From: Bog-756 sp963769765
GTDB lineage: Bacteria; Actinomycetota; Acidimicrobiia; Acidimicrobiales; RAAP-2
NCBI GenBank assembly: GCA_963769765.1
Contig: CAVYNA010000001.1
Coordinates: 434,001-498,000, forward strand
DNA length: 64,000 bases
Direction: 5' to 3'
The notes below the pieces were generated by a model. The model was not told the DNA's origin. It saw only the letters and a program-made list of their open reading frames with translations, and did no database searches. This document shows positions 26,144 through 35,198 of this stretch, in pieces. The first letter of the stretch is position 1, and every line of letters begins with the position of its first letter. The translations under genes and the position numbers were made by a program.

Positions 26144-27301
26144 ATGCCGGGGGACGAGCTGGTCGCAGTCGCGCGAAGGGTCGGCGAGGGGACGGCGTCC
26201 ACCTGGGCCGACGACGTCGACGCCGCGGCGCGGTTCCCGGCGGAGACGATGGCCGAGGTGCGCGCCACCGGGCTGCTCGGCGCCCTCGTCCCTGCCGATC
26301 GTGGCGGCGCGGGCGCCTCGATGCCGGAGTTGTCGGCCGCGGTCGCCGCGCTCGCCGAGTCCTGCGCGTCGAGCGGGCTCATTCTGGCGATGCACCAGAT
26401 CCAGGTCGCCGTCCTCCTACGCCACGGCGAGACGGCCGCGCTCGCCGAGGTGGTGGAGCGAGTCGGCTCGGGCTCGCTCCTGCTCGCCAACGCCGCCAGC
26501 GAGGTCGGGCTCGAAGGTGAGCGACGGGCGAGCCATTGCGCGTTGGAACCGACCGGCGGTGGGTTCCACCTCGACAAGCACGCGTCGACCGTCTCTTACG
26601 GAGGGCACGCCGACGGCATCCTGGTCACCGCGCGTCGGGGTCCGTCGAGCCCGGGCCACGACCAGTCCCTCGCAGTGTGCCTGCCGCCGGCTCTCGCGCT
26701 CGAGCCGACCGGGGAGTGGGACACGCTGGGCCTTCGCGGGACGTGCAGCCGGCCGTTCCACCTGACGGCCGACGTGCCGGCCGACCTGGTGATCGCGGAC
26801 TACCAGCAGGCGTTCGTGCGGACGTCGCTCCCGGTCAGCGCGGTCCTGCTGAGCTCCGTCTGGCTGGGGCTCGCGGAGGCCGCCGCCCGGCGGGCGCACG
26901 AATCGGCGCGTGCACAAGCCCGTAAGGCGCGCAACGACCCGTCGGGAACGGCACTCGCGACCGTGGGCCTTCGACTGGCGGAACTCGGCGTCGTGCTCCA
27001 TCAGCTCCGCGAGGTCATCGCAGGTGGTGCAGCGCGGTACGAGCGGCTCAAGGACACACCCGAGGTGGAGACCCTCGGGTTCTCGAGCCGCATGGACTAC
27101 CTGAAGCTCTCGTCCTCCACGCTGGTGCTCGACGTCGTGCGGCGCGCGATGGCGATCTGCGGGCTCACCGGCTACAAGAACCACTCGACGACCAGCATGG
27201 CGCGCATCCTGCGTGACGCGACAGCCGCCCCGCTCATGGTCAACAACGACCGGGCGCTGCAGGCCATGAGCCAGGCGTTGCTCATCCGCAAGGAGCTCTG
27301 A
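26144..27301 (+). CDS. Acyl-CoA dehydrogenase family protein
   Basis: A 385-residue flavoprotein of the acyl-CoA dehydrogenase superfamily. It shows the N-terminal helical domain (VRATGLLGALVPADRGGAG), the middle beta domain (ANAASEVGLEG ... LGLRGTCSRPFHL) and the C-terminal helical domain ending MARILRDATAAPLMVNNDRA. The NNDR ending is common in dehydrogenases of secondary-metabolite pathways, which suggests oxidation of a carrier-bound or unusual acyl group rather than routine beta-oxidation; this is inference. Its stop overlaps the ATP-grasp start by one base, so the two are coupled. Confidence 0.85.
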   Translation: MPGDELVAVARRVGEGTASTWADDVDAAARFPAETMAEVRATGLLGALVPADRGGAGASMPELSAAVAALAESCASSGLILAMHQIQVAVLLRHGETAALAEVVERVGSGSLLLANAASEVGLEGERRASHCALEPTGGGFHLDKHASTVSYGGHADGILVTARRGPSSPGHDQSLAVCLPPALALEPTGEWDTLGLRGTCSRPFHLTADVPADLVIADYQQAFVRTSLPVSAVLLSSVWLGLAEAAARRAHESARAQARKARNDPSGTALATVGLRLAELGVVLHQLREVIAGGAARYERLKDTPEVETLGFSSRMDYLKLSSSTLVLDVVRRAMAICGLTGYKNHSTTSMARILRDATAAPLMVNNDRALQAMSQALLIRKEL

Positions 27302-28542
27302 TGCGGCCGCGAGTCGCGGTGCTCCACCACCCCGGCTCCTTCTTCCCCCTGGACCTCCACCACGAGGTGGGGGACGCCGCCGAGCTCCTCTGGGTGGTGG
27401 ACGAGAAGGTGGTCGGGGACCCTGCGACCAGCCGCCTCCTCCGGCGGCTCGGCACGGTCGTGGACGTGTCGGGCCTCGATCCCGAGCAGGCGGCGAGCCG
27501 GCTGGCCGAGGAGCGCCCGGACGGCATCGTCTCCTTCGTCGACGCCCGGCTCGAGGCCGCCGCGGCGCTCGCCGCCCACCTGGGACTGCCGTACCACCTG
27601 CCCGAGGTGGCCGCCGTCCTCGTCGACAAGCGACGACAGCGCGCGGCCCTGGACCGGGCAGGCGTCCCCGGCCCGGCGTTCTGGCCGGTGTCGTCGGACC
27701 TCACGCCCGCACAGGTCGCCGAACTTGCGCGGCGGATCACGTATCCGGCGGTGCTCAAGCCCGCGGAGGGCACCGGGAGCCGGGGGATGTGCCGCCTCGA
27801 GTCGGCGGACGACCTGCCGACCCTGTTGGCACTGCACGGGCACGGTGCGGACTGCCTCGTCGAGGAGTACCTGCCCGACGACCCGTCGCTGCCGGACTGG
27901 TACGCGAGCTACCTCTCCGTCGAGTCCGTGGTGGGATCGGGGCGAGTCGTCCACGTCGCCCTCACGGGACGGTTCCCGCTGGTCGAGCCGTTCCGTGAGA
28001 CCGGCAACTTCATCCCCGGCATCCTCGACCCGCGCCTCGAGTCCGATGTGCTCGCGCTGGTCGACGCCGCGATCGAGTGCTTGGGCATCACCAGCGCGGT
28101 GCTCCACACGGAGATCAAGCTCACGCCGCACGGGCTCCGGCTCGTCGAGGTCAACGGCCGGCTGGGAGGTCGCCCGCCTTACGTCCTGGCGAGCGTCTCT
28201 TCCGTCAACCTCTTCCGGGTCGCCTGCCGGGTCGCGACGGGCGCGCCGGCCGGGGTGGGGTCGATGGCCCCATGCGACGGGGTGGGGTTCTGGCTCATGC
28301 TCCAACCGCCGACCTCCGCACACCGGGTCGTCAGCGTCGACGGGCTCGACGAGCTCTGCGGCTCCTCCGGCGTCGAGCGTGTCCACCTCAACCGGCGTCC
28401 GGGCGATGACGTCGACTGGCGGGAGGGAACGGACGGCCACGTGGTGACGGTGCGTGGTCGTGTCGCCGACCACCGGGCGCTGGAGGAGGCGATCCGCTGC
28501 ATCCGCACGCGGGTCACGATCGGCTACGACGAGCCGACCTGA
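27301..28542 (+). CDS. ATP-grasp domain ligase
   Basis: A 413-residue ATP-grasp enzyme that should form an amide or similar bond through an acyl-phosphate. Features are VDKRRQRAALDRAGVPGP (pre-ATP-grasp), the ATP lysine and glycine loop in PAVLKPAEGTGSRGM, the EEYLPDD hinge, and the metal-binding RLVEVNGRLGGR. Such stand-alone ligases make dipeptides or modified amino acids; the substrate here cannot be named. It directly follows the acyl-CoA dehydrogenase (ATG overlaps TGA), so both probably serve one small pathway with the upstream glycosyltransferase. Confidence 0.85.
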   Translation: MRPRVAVLHHPGSFFPLDLHHEVGDAAELLWVVDEKVVGDPATSRLLRRLGTVVDVSGLDPEQAASRLAEERPDGIVSFVDARLEAAAALAAHLGLPYHLPEVAAVLVDKRRQRAALDRAGVPGPAFWPVSSDLTPAQVAELARRITYPAVLKPAEGTGSRGMCRLESADDLPTLLALHGHGADCLVEEYLPDDPSLPDWYASYLSVESVVGSGRVVHVALTGRFPLVEPFRETGNFIPGILDPRLESDVLALVDAAIECLGITSAVLHTEIKLTPHGLRLVEVNGRLGGRPPYVLASVSSVNLFRVACRVATGAPAGVGSMAPCDGVGFWLMLQPPTSAHRVVSVDGLDELCGSSGVERVHLNRRPGDDVDWREGTDGHVVTVRGRVADHRALEEAIRCIRTRVTIGYDEPT

Positions 28543-28658
28543 GGACCGCCGACCACGGCGGGTCCGCACGGACGTCTGCCGGTGCTGTGGCCGTGCGACG
28601 CTCGCACACCCGGTACGACGGCGCCCGAGTGGGCCACCCGGAGGAAGGGGAGACCGCC

Positions 28659-28945
28659 ATTGACGTCCGATCGGCAGAGGACCTCACCCCGACGCCGAGA
28701 ACGTCACCGCGGTCCTCGCGGCCGACGAGCGGGTACTCGAACGGCTCGCCAAAGTGCTGGTGTCGACGAACCGGCAGGACATCGCTGCCCGCCGGGTCGA
28801 GATCGAGCGAACGTGGCTGCAGTTGCTTGCCGACGCGGACCGGCGTGCTGTGTGGTCCCAGGAGGCCGCGCTCTCGTTCGACGTGGGCCAGCGGGTGCTC
28901 AGCGCGATCGCCTCAGAACTCGACGCCCTGCCCGTCGTCGCGTGA
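28659..28945 (+). pseudogene. Small protein with cupin-like 5' end, probably frameshifted
   Basis: From 28659 (an ATT where a start would be expected, after AAGGGGAGA) the sequence reads IDVRSAEDLTP, nearly the same as the first residues of the cupin at 30811, also at DNA level. After a one-base shift near 28690 a coherent helical stretch follows (AENVTAVLAADERVLERL ... LLADADRRAVWSQEAALSFD ... SELDALPVVA). The longest uninterrupted start is GTG 28754. No family is recognised. It could be a recombined start fused to another small gene. Confidence 0.4.
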
Positions 28946-29226
28946 GGTGGTGCGCGAGAACGACCGGTTGTGCCACACGGCAGACCGCGATGGATTCGAT
29001 CGCGATCCCGCGGGCTCAACCCGTGTGCGAAATGAAGCGGGTCTTCTCTCGACTCGCGCACCTTTCAGCGAATCGTCAGCAGACCCGCCCGACACGGCGT
29101 CAATCAGGGAGGGCTCATGTTCGCCGCAGCCATTTCCCGGATTGCTTCCCTCTTCGATGAGTCAGTGGTTCACCACAGCGTTCTTCGATCATCCCGCCGA
29201 ACTGCGCCAGGAGGCGGAGCGGGCGG

Positions 29227-29556
29227 CTACGAGGCACCAGCGAGGAGCGAAGCCACGGCGACCATGGCGGCGAAGGCGGCGATTCTTCCCAACGCCCGCT
29301 CGATTCGCCGCCATCCATCGGGTGTCTTCACGGCGAAGGCCATCAACCACCACTGTCGCGTTGCGGTCGAACCCGCCCCGTCCACCGTCAGCACGATCGG
29401 AAGCTGACGTTGCCAGAACGCATGCTCCCGCTTGACGACCGACCTGACGACGAGCGCGAGGAACGTGACCACGGCGGCGGCGGCGAAGCAGTAGTGGGTG
29501 ATCCCGACGGAATGCATCGGGGTGACGAGGCCTGTCGAGCCGGCGATCCGGACCAT
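29227..29556 (-). CDS. Small membrane protein, unknown function
   Basis: A protein of about 109 residues with two hydrophobic segments (YCFAAAAVVTFLALVVRSVV near residue 24 and a C-terminal LGRIAAFAAMVAVASLLAGAS) around a conserved-looking middle rich in Trp and Arg (QWWLMAFAVKTPDGWRRIERA). ATG 29556 follows AGGTGG. No family is recognised. The preceding gap on the plus strand (28946-29226) shows no convincing gene. Confidence 0.55.
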   Translation of the reverse strand: MVRIAGSTGLVTPMHSVGITHYCFAAAAVVTFLALVVRSVVKREHAFWQRQLPIVLTVDGAGSTATRQWWLMAFAVKTPDGWRRIERALGRIAAFAAMVAVASLLAGAS

Positions 29557-29700
29557 GTCCACCTATCGGTACAGGAGGCCACCCGCCTTGAGCATCGGGC
29601 CGTAGGTGGATGGAAGCCGGTCACCAGAGATGCGGATCGACCGGCTCGTCTCCGCTCCGTGCCTGGTGGGTGCGACGAGGCCCCGCCGAACATCGGGAAG

Positions 29701-29706
29701 TAGCCT
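29701..29706 (+). promoter_or_regulatory. -10 box of leaderless VOC gene
   Basis: TAGCCT ends six bases before ATG 29713; no ribosome-binding site fits. Confidence 0.5.
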
Positions 29707-29712
29707 CAGGCA

Positions 29713-30072
29713 ATGGATCCTCTGTCCATCCACCACGTGTCGATCAATGTTCCCGACGTCGCCGAGGGTGTCGACTTCTACACGCGGATCCTCGGTGGCG
29801 TCGTCCGAGACGACCGACCGGATCTCGGTCTCGCGGGCGCCTGGATCGACATGGGGGCCCAGCAGGTCCATCTGATCGAGGCACCGGTCCCGCCCAACAT
29901 GGGTCAGCACTTTGCGATCCGGGTCGGCGACCTCGGGGATGTCGTGCGCGAGTTGCGCGCCAAGGGTCTGAGCGTCGGCGATCCCATGACCGTCGGTGCG
30001 AATCGCCAGACGTTCATCAACGATCCGGCGGGCAACGTCGTCGAGCTCCATCAGGTCGCCGGCGCCGCCTGA
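29713..30072 (+). CDS. VOC family protein (glyoxalase/bleomycin-resistance fold)
   Basis: A 119-residue vicinal-oxygen-chelate protein with two beta-alpha-beta-beta-beta halves. The metal-ligand positions are His in IHHVSINVPDV (residue 7-8), His in QHFAIRVGDL (about residue 65) and Glu in GNVVELHQ near the C-terminus, so a metal site is likely retained. The family includes lyases, epimerases and dioxygenases; no neighbour points to a substrate. It converges on the NUDIX gene across a 132-bp G+C-rich gap without further genes. Confidence 0.82.
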   Translation: MDPLSIHHVSINVPDVAEGVDFYTRILGGVVRDDRPDLGLAGAWIDMGAQQVHLIEAPVPPNMGQHFAIRVGDLGDVVRELRAKGLSVGDPMTVGANRQTFINDPAGNVVELHQVAGAA

Positions 30073-30204
30073 CGTTCGTGTTCGCGCTCGGTCTCCCCAG
30101 TCGGACTCCCCGGGTCAGGGTCGCCCCGAGCTTGGGTCCACCCCGGGTCGGGGTCCGCCACGGGATACGGTCACCCCACTGCGCAGACCATGCGGGCCCG
30201 CAGC

Positions 30205-30681
30205 TCAGCCCGTGGCCGGTCGGGCCATGACGTCGACGTCTCGGAGGAGTGCCTTGGTGAGCGGGCCCATCTCGTCGAACGGCAATCGTTCGGGTGGCCA
30301 CCACTTGGCTTCAGAGGTCTCGTCACCGTCCGGCCGGGGCGACCCCTCGAGCACGGTGGCCTCGAAGACGGTGACGACGTACGCGGTCTGGTCCCCTCCC
30401 GGATAAGTCACGCGATACTCGGGACCACCGAGGACCGCCCGGATCGGTCCGAGCCGCAGGACGACCCCGGCCTCCTCCTCGGCCTCTCGGAGTGCTGCCT
30501 GTTCGGGTGATTCGTCCGGTTCGATCGCACCGCCGACGGTCATCCACAGCCCGGTGTCGATCGACCGGACGAGCAGGATGCGACCCTGGTCGTCGTACGG
30601 CAGTACGGCCACTGACGGAAGGAGGAGCAGTTCGTGCCCCACAACCTCGCGCAGCCGACGGACGAACGGGGAGATGGGCAC
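30205..30681 (-). CDS. NUDIX hydrolase
   Basis: A 158-residue NUDIX-fold pyrophosphohydrolase. The Nudix box is complete: glycines at WMTVGGAIEPDES, then Arg-Glu at ALREAEEEAG with the metal-binding glutamates. The N-terminal VRRLREVVGHELLLLPSVAVL resembles ADP-ribose or nucleotide-sugar pyrophosphatases with an extra N-terminal helix. The substrate cannot be decided from sequence. It is divergent from the cupin gene, sharing a 129-bp region. Confidence 0.88.
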   Translation of the reverse strand: MPISPFVRRLREVVGHELLLLPSVAVLPYDDQGRILLVRSIDTGLWMTVGGAIEPDESPEQAALREAEEEAGVVLRLGPIRAVLGGPEYRVTYPGGDQTAYVVTVFEATVLEGSPRPDGDETSEAKWWPPERLPFDEMGPLTKALLRDVDVMARPATG

Positions 30682-30810
30682 CAGATGAGGCTAGCGAGAG
30701 CCGAAGCTCCCGAGCCCCGGCCGCCGGTGCTCCGGACTCGTCGTTACAGTGGCGCGGCGAAGGTCGCCCAGCGAACCGGGCCGGGCTCGGACGACAAGGA
30801 GACGAGTGCG

Positions 30811-31188
30811 ATGGACGTGCGGTCGGCAGAGGACATCACGCCGGTGGTCGAGCACAACGGGACGACACCTGTCTGGTGGCTCGTCCCGCCCCAGGAGCTG
30901 CGTTCCGCGACCGAGGGTGGATTCCTCGAGCTGGTGAGCGAGTGGGAGATCGCACCGGGCGGGGCGGTGGAGGAACACTCGCATCCGACGCACGAGTTCT
31001 ATTACATCCTCGCCGGCAAGGGCATCATGCAGATCGCTGACGAGAAGCGGCCGGTGAAGACCGGCGACCTCGTGTACACGCCGCCGGACACGACGCACAG
31101 CATCTGGCCCGACGAGCCCGACGTCCCACTCCGTGGACTCGCGTTCGCGGTCGGCACGCCCGGGCAGGGGGCGGTCGACTACAGCTGA
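30811..31188 (+). CDS. Cupin domain protein
   Basis: A 125-residue single-domain cupin. The metal-binding motif 1 is GGAVEEHSHPTHEFYYILAG (His, His and Glu ligands) and motif 2 is GDLVYTPPDTTHSIW. ATG 30811 follows AAGGAGACGAG, a good ribosome-binding site, and a TACAGT -10 box lies about 60 bp upstream. The first ten codons are nearly identical to the degenerate start at 28659. A role in binding or converting a small organic acid is typical for the family but not shown here. Confidence 0.85.
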   Translation: MDVRSAEDITPVVEHNGTTPVWWLVPPQELRSATEGGFLELVSEWEIAPGGAVEEHSHPTHEFYYILAGKGIMQIADEKRPVKTGDLVYTPPDTTHSIWPDEPDVPLRGLAFAVGTPGQGAVDYS

Positions 31189-31204
31189 CCTCCGGCGCAC
31201 CGCC

Positions 31205-32521
31205 TCAGGTGGCCGGCGGCGGTGCGACCTCGGGGAGCTCCGGCTGTCGGGCTGCTTCGCGGATGCCCGGTACGACCGCGAGCGTGGCGAGGAGGAGCGT
31301 GCCGAACGCGTCCACTGCGCGGTTGTCGGGCCGGACGGCCACGAAGAATGCGGCCGCTGCACACCAGGCGAGCGACTGGACGGGGAAGCGGCGCGCCACG
31401 AGGTCGTAGAGGAAGTAGAGGACGCTCGCGCCGAGGAGGTAGTAGGCGAACACGACTGACTCGAAGACGAGCCGGCTGGCCATGCAGGCGAGCCCGAGCG
31501 CGACCAGCCGCTCGGGGGTGATCGCACGCCCTGCGAGGCGATGCCCCACCCAGATACTCAGCCCGATTGCGAAGAGAACCGGGAGGTCGCGGGCGACCGC
31601 CGAGGCGACGCTTCCGGTGACCCCGGCCAAGCTCAGCACCGTCGAGCCCGACACCGCACCCCCTGCGCTGAACCCGCTCAGATTCTCCCACGTGGCCCTT
31701 GGAGCCGACACGAAGAACGGGACGATGCCGGCGGCGAAGACCACCGCGCCGGTGCCGGCCAGCGTGAGCCGTGCACGCGCTCCCATTGCTGTGGCAAGGG
31801 CCGGGATGAAGAGCAGCACCGCGAACTGCTTCGTCAAGCATGCGACGCCGAACAGCGCGCCCGCCACAACCCAGCGACGACGGAGCGCCTGTGCGAGCCC
31901 GGCGATCCCGAGGCCGAGGCTCGCGATGTCCTCTGGATGGTAGAGCTGGACGATCGCGCTAGTCGCGGCCGGGAGGAACGCGAGAAACGCGAGCAACCCG
32001 ACCTCGCGGCCGAGCGAGTCGGCACCGCTCGCACGGAGAAGGGCGAGACATCCGACGGCGAGGACGAGCCACATGAGGACGCCGAGGAGCCCTTGCGACC
32101 GATACCACGGGGGCCGGCCGGGCCCGATGGTGCCGTCGGGGAGCCGCGCCGGCGACCCGCACTGGGCGACGTCGGTGGCGAACGTCGGATCGTGGAGGTA
32201 CCCGCGCCCGCTCCTGAGGGTGTTCGCACGACCGACCGTCGTGCACCAGGTCGCCGAGCCGACCCAGTGGTCGAGCGCGGCGACGAACGGCGAGACGAGC
32301 AGTGCGTACCCCGGCGGGTTGGGCAGTCCGTCGTTCGCTGCTGCCGCATGGAGCTGCCCCGTGGAGATTGCGGAGGTGACGGCGACGAGTGGCACGGTGT
32401 CCCCACCCGATGGCGGCCCCTGGCGGATCGTGACGATGCCGACGTAGCAGGCCGCCGCCGCAACGAGCAATGCAGCGGTGAGGAGCAAGGGGGGGTGGTC
32501 CCTCGGAGGCGCGGCGCTCAT
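31205..32521 (-). CDS. GT87/DUF2029-like multi-pass membrane glycosyltransferase
   Basis: A 438-residue integral membrane protein with about ten hydrophobic segments, starting LLLTAALLVAAAACYVGIV. After the first helix comes an extracellular acidic region (GGDTVPLVAVTSA) and, later, YHPEDIASLGLGIAGLA and WVVAGALFGVACLTKQFAVL, which match polyprenol-sugar-dependent mannosyltransferase-type proteins. It probably adds a sugar from a lipid carrier outside the membrane. ATG 32521 is chosen; ATG 32635 is an alternative. It diverges from the O-antigen-ligase-like gene. Confidence 0.7.
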   Translation of the reverse strand: MSAAPPRDHPPLLLTAALLVAAAACYVGIVTIRQGPPSGGDTVPLVAVTSAISTGQLHAAAANDGLPNPPGYALLVSPFVAALDHWVGSATWCTTVGRANTLRSGRGYLHDPTFATDVAQCGSPARLPDGTIGPGRPPWYRSQGLLGVLMWLVLAVGCLALLRASGADSLGREVGLLAFLAFLPAATSAIVQLYHPEDIASLGLGIAGLAQALRRRWVVAGALFGVACLTKQFAVLLFIPALATAMGARARLTLAGTGAVVFAAGIVPFFVSAPRATWENLSGFSAGGAVSGSTVLSLAGVTGSVASAVARDLPVLFAIGLSIWVGHRLAGRAITPERLVALGLACMASRLVFESVVFAYYLLGASVLYFLYDLVARRFPVQSLAWCAAAAFFVAVRPDNRAVDAFGTLLLATLAVVPGIREAARQPELPEVAPPPAT

Positions 32522-32680
32522 CGCAAATGGGCGCGCGGTCCCCGTGTTCGCACCATCGCGCTCCTCTTGTTCCGCCTCGAACGGGGTCACACTACCCAGC
32601 GGCCACCCCGGTGGCGCATGCACGTCGGCCGCCATGCGAAGTTCCGGCCGGATCAGGCTGCCGTGCGAAGCTGTTCGTCG

Positions 32681-34216
32681 ATGACCCTCACCGGTGGTCA
32701 ACCGGCGGTCGAGACCGAGCTCGAGACAGCGCCCATCACGTCGAGGACTGGCTCGCCGCCGGCCGTCGCGGTCGGCGTCACCGTGCCCGTGCTCGGTGCC
32801 GTCGTGGTCGGCATGCTTGCTGCCTCCGTCTACCGGCAAGGGGCCTTCTACCCGGTGGATGCCTTCGGGATGGCCGTCGCCTCGGTTCTCCTCGTCGTCT
32901 GGGCGCTGCGTCTGCGCCACGACCTCGTCGCGGTCGTGGTCACTGCGTCGTTGGGCGGCCTCGCAATCTGGTGGGACGTGCGTGCCCGCATGGAGGGCAC
33001 ACCGGCCGCGGTGCTCCCGATCGGTGCGTCGCTCGTCGGCTTCCTCGCTGCGTACCTGGTGGTCCGCAACCTCGACCACCGAGACCGGAGCCGGGTCGCG
33101 GCGGTCGTCGTCGCGATCGGCACCGCGACCGCGTCGGTCGGGGTCGCAGGCACGCTCGTGCACTGGCACCCGGTCGCCCAGATCGCGGACGGGAGCTGGC
33201 GCCTCTCGAGCACGCTGACCTCGTCGAGCGCGTCGGCCGTGCTCTTCGCGGTCTCGATCCTCCTTGCACTCTCCTTCGACCTCCGGACACCCCTTCCGCG
33301 GCTCGCCGTCTGCTGCTGTCTTGCCGGCATGATCGTGGCTCGGAGCCCGTGGGAGCTGCTGGCGCTCGGCGTCGGCGCGTTCGCGGTCCCGATCCGCCAG
33401 TGGACCGATGCGCTCTGGCCGCTCGTGATGGGCGCCGTTGCCGGACTCGTGATCGTCGACGCCTCGACCGGTACCCGCCCGAGCTGGCTGTCCGTCCTCG
33501 CCGTCGTCGTGGCAACCGCTGGTTCGGTGGTGACGTGGCCGTGGTCTCGACCGGAGGGTCGGCAGGTGGCAGGCGTGGCCGCGTTGGTCGTCGTCGCTGC
33601 CGGAGTCGTCCTCCTCGAGATCCACCCACCGAACGGTCGGGAGATCCGCGCGCCTGCAGACCAGAATCAGCGGCTTGCGTGGTCGGCCGCGTCCGATGCG
33701 TGGAAGACGTCACTCCTCACCGGAGTCGGTCCAGCTCGACCGAGTCCTGTGCGGGTCGCGGTCGATGCCTATCCGGGTCTCGCTCCCGACGGCTACCTCA
33801 CCGTCCTGGCGGACGCCGGGATCGTCGGCGGGGTGCTGCTCCTGGCAGCGGGTGCCGCGATCGCGTCCGACCTCCAACGCCGTGAGCGGCTCGCGACCGC
33901 CGCGGTCGGGGCCACCGTCGCCTTCGCGGTTGCCGGGGTCGTCGACACGGGTTGGCACCTGCCTGCGCTCGCGCTCGTGGGCGGTTGTGCGGCCGGTCTC
34001 GGCTCGTCCGTCGCGGCGACGGGGAGACCCGTCGACCGGCAACGCGCGCGACGGCTGCCCAGTCCCGTCGGGCCGGCCGGAGTGTGGGTCGCGGCCGTCA
34101 TGGCGCTCGTGACCGCCCAGCTCGTGGTCGGAGCGGCCGGCGAGGCGACCGGCGTCCCGACGGCTCACGGCGCGCCCCCGCGCCGACGTCGACGCCCGAC
34201 GCGCCAGCCCGGATGA
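32681..34216 (+). CDS. O-antigen ligase-like polytopic membrane protein
   Basis: A 511-residue protein with ten or more membrane segments. Near the C-terminus LLTGVGPARPSP is followed by DGYLTVLADAGIVGGVLLLA, the pattern of the Wzy_C/O-antigen ligase family that joins or polymerises lipid-linked glycans outside the membrane. A large extracellular loop precedes it. ATG 32681 is used. The last residues (RRRRRPTRQPG) are basic and low in complexity and the 3' end overlaps the GH43 gene by four bases; see the finding about a possible frame change there. Confidence 0.7.
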   Translation: MTLTGGQPAVETELETAPITSRTGSPPAVAVGVTVPVLGAVVVGMLAASVYRQGAFYPVDAFGMAVASVLLVVWALRLRHDLVAVVVTASLGGLAIWWDVRARMEGTPAAVLPIGASLVGFLAAYLVVRNLDHRDRSRVAAVVVAIGTATASVGVAGTLVHWHPVAQIADGSWRLSSTLTSSSASAVLFAVSILLALSFDLRTPLPRLAVCCCLAGMIVARSPWELLALGVGAFAVPIRQWTDALWPLVMGAVAGLVIVDASTGTRPSWLSVLAVVVATAGSVVTWPWSRPEGRQVAGVAALVVVAAGVVLLEIHPPNGREIRAPADQNQRLAWSAASDAWKTSLLTGVGPARPSPVRVAVDAYPGLAPDGYLTVLADAGIVGGVLLLAAGAAIASDLQRRERLATAAVGATVAFAVAGVVDTGWHLPALALVGGCAAGLGSSVAATGRPVDRQRARRLPSPVGPAGVWVAAVMALVTAQLVVGAAGEATGVPTAHGAPPRRRRRPTRQPG

Positions 34217-35106
34217 TCCTCTCCGGACCCGATCCGACCGATCCCTTCATGGTGAAGGTCGGCAACCGGTTCCTCCTCTATACGAGCCAGGGGACTGGCT
34301 TCCTCAACGTCCCCCTGCGCATCGGCGCGACGCCCGGACGGTGGAGTCCGCCGACCGACGTGCTGCCCACGCTGCCGGCGTGGGCCGAGGGGGGCCTGAC
34401 GTGGGCGCCCGATGTCCATCGGGTCCGCGGCGGGTGGGCGCTCTACTTCACGTCGCTGTTGCGAGGCGTCGGGCCGCCGACCCACTGCATCGGCGCGGCC
34501 TACGCGCGGACGCCGGAGGGTCCGTTCACTCCGACGGATCGTCCGTTCATCTGCCAGCTCGACCACCGGGGGTCGATCGACGCACGTGTCTACGACGACA
34601 CCGGAGGTCGGCTGGTCATGCTCTGGAAGTCGGAGGACAACGCCAATCCGGACGTGCCCGGACCGGACCAGAACGGTCCGACCGGCATCTACTCGCAGGC
34701 TCTCAGCGCGGACGGTCGTGACCTTCTCGGCCAGCCCGTGAAGATCTTCGGACCCACGCAGCCCTGGGAAGGGACCATCGTCGAAGCACCCGACCTGATC
34801 GAGGCCTGGGGCACCTACTGGCTCGTCTTCTCGGGCAACTGGTACTACTCGACGTCCTACGGCATCGGCGTAGCCGCATGCCAGAGCCCGTTCGGTCCGT
34901 GCACCGACCCGCGGCCCTCGCCGTTCCTCGGCTCCAACTTCCAGGGTTCGGGCCCGGGAGAGTCATCCCTCTTCCACGACGGACGCGACGTGTTCCTGCT
35001 CTACAACCCGTTCCACGCGAACGATCCGGGGCCCGTCATCCCACGCCCGGTGGCGATGGTGCGCCTCGGCTTCACGCCGAGTGGTCCGTATCTGGCACGA
35101 GGGTGA
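34213..35106 (+). CDS. Glycoside hydrolase family 43-like protein
   Basis: A five-bladed beta-propeller hydrolase-like protein of 297 residues from ATG 34213. The first blade DPTDPFMVKVGNRFLLYTS holds the candidate general base Asp; LTWAPDVHRVRGGWALYFT and the IDARVYDDTGGRLVMLWKS segment supply later acidic residues. GH43 enzymes cleave arabinan- or xylan-type glycans. No signal peptide is in frame, though the codons just upstream read like a Pro/Ala/Thr linker. The secreted protein at 41730 shares this fold. Position after the ligase-like gene suggests a shared glycan. Confidence 0.75.
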   Translation: MILSGPDPTDPFMVKVGNRFLLYTSQGTGFLNVPLRIGATPGRWSPPTDVLPTLPAWAEGGLTWAPDVHRVRGGWALYFTSLLRGVGPPTHCIGAAYARTPEGPFTPTDRPFICQLDHRGSIDARVYDDTGGRLVMLWKSEDNANPDVPGPDQNGPTGIYSQALSADGRDLLGQPVKIFGPTQPWEGTIVEAPDLIEAWGTYWLVFSGNWYYSTSYGIGVAACQSPFGPCTDPRPSPFLGSNFQGSGPGESSLFHDGRDVFLLYNPFHANDPGPVIPRPVAMVRLGFTPSGPYLARG

Positions 35107-35198
35107 ACGGAACCTGCAGGCTCTTCCGCTCGAAACGTTCCTGCGGTACCGTGTCGAAGGGGCCAGGCACCTGGGCCGCGGCGGAACGGGGGTACCGG

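Noticed and set aside
31541..32680. Long open frame on the plus strand running into the O-antigen-ligase-like gene
   Set aside because: It is antisense to the GT87-like membrane gene, rich in Arg/Glu/Gly with no domain features, and arises from high-G+C codon bias. The real gene begins at 32681.
32522..33625. N-terminal extension of the GT87-like frame on the minus strand
   Set aside because: It is antisense to the ligase-like gene and has a composition typical of shadow frames; the hydrophobic protein begins at 32521.
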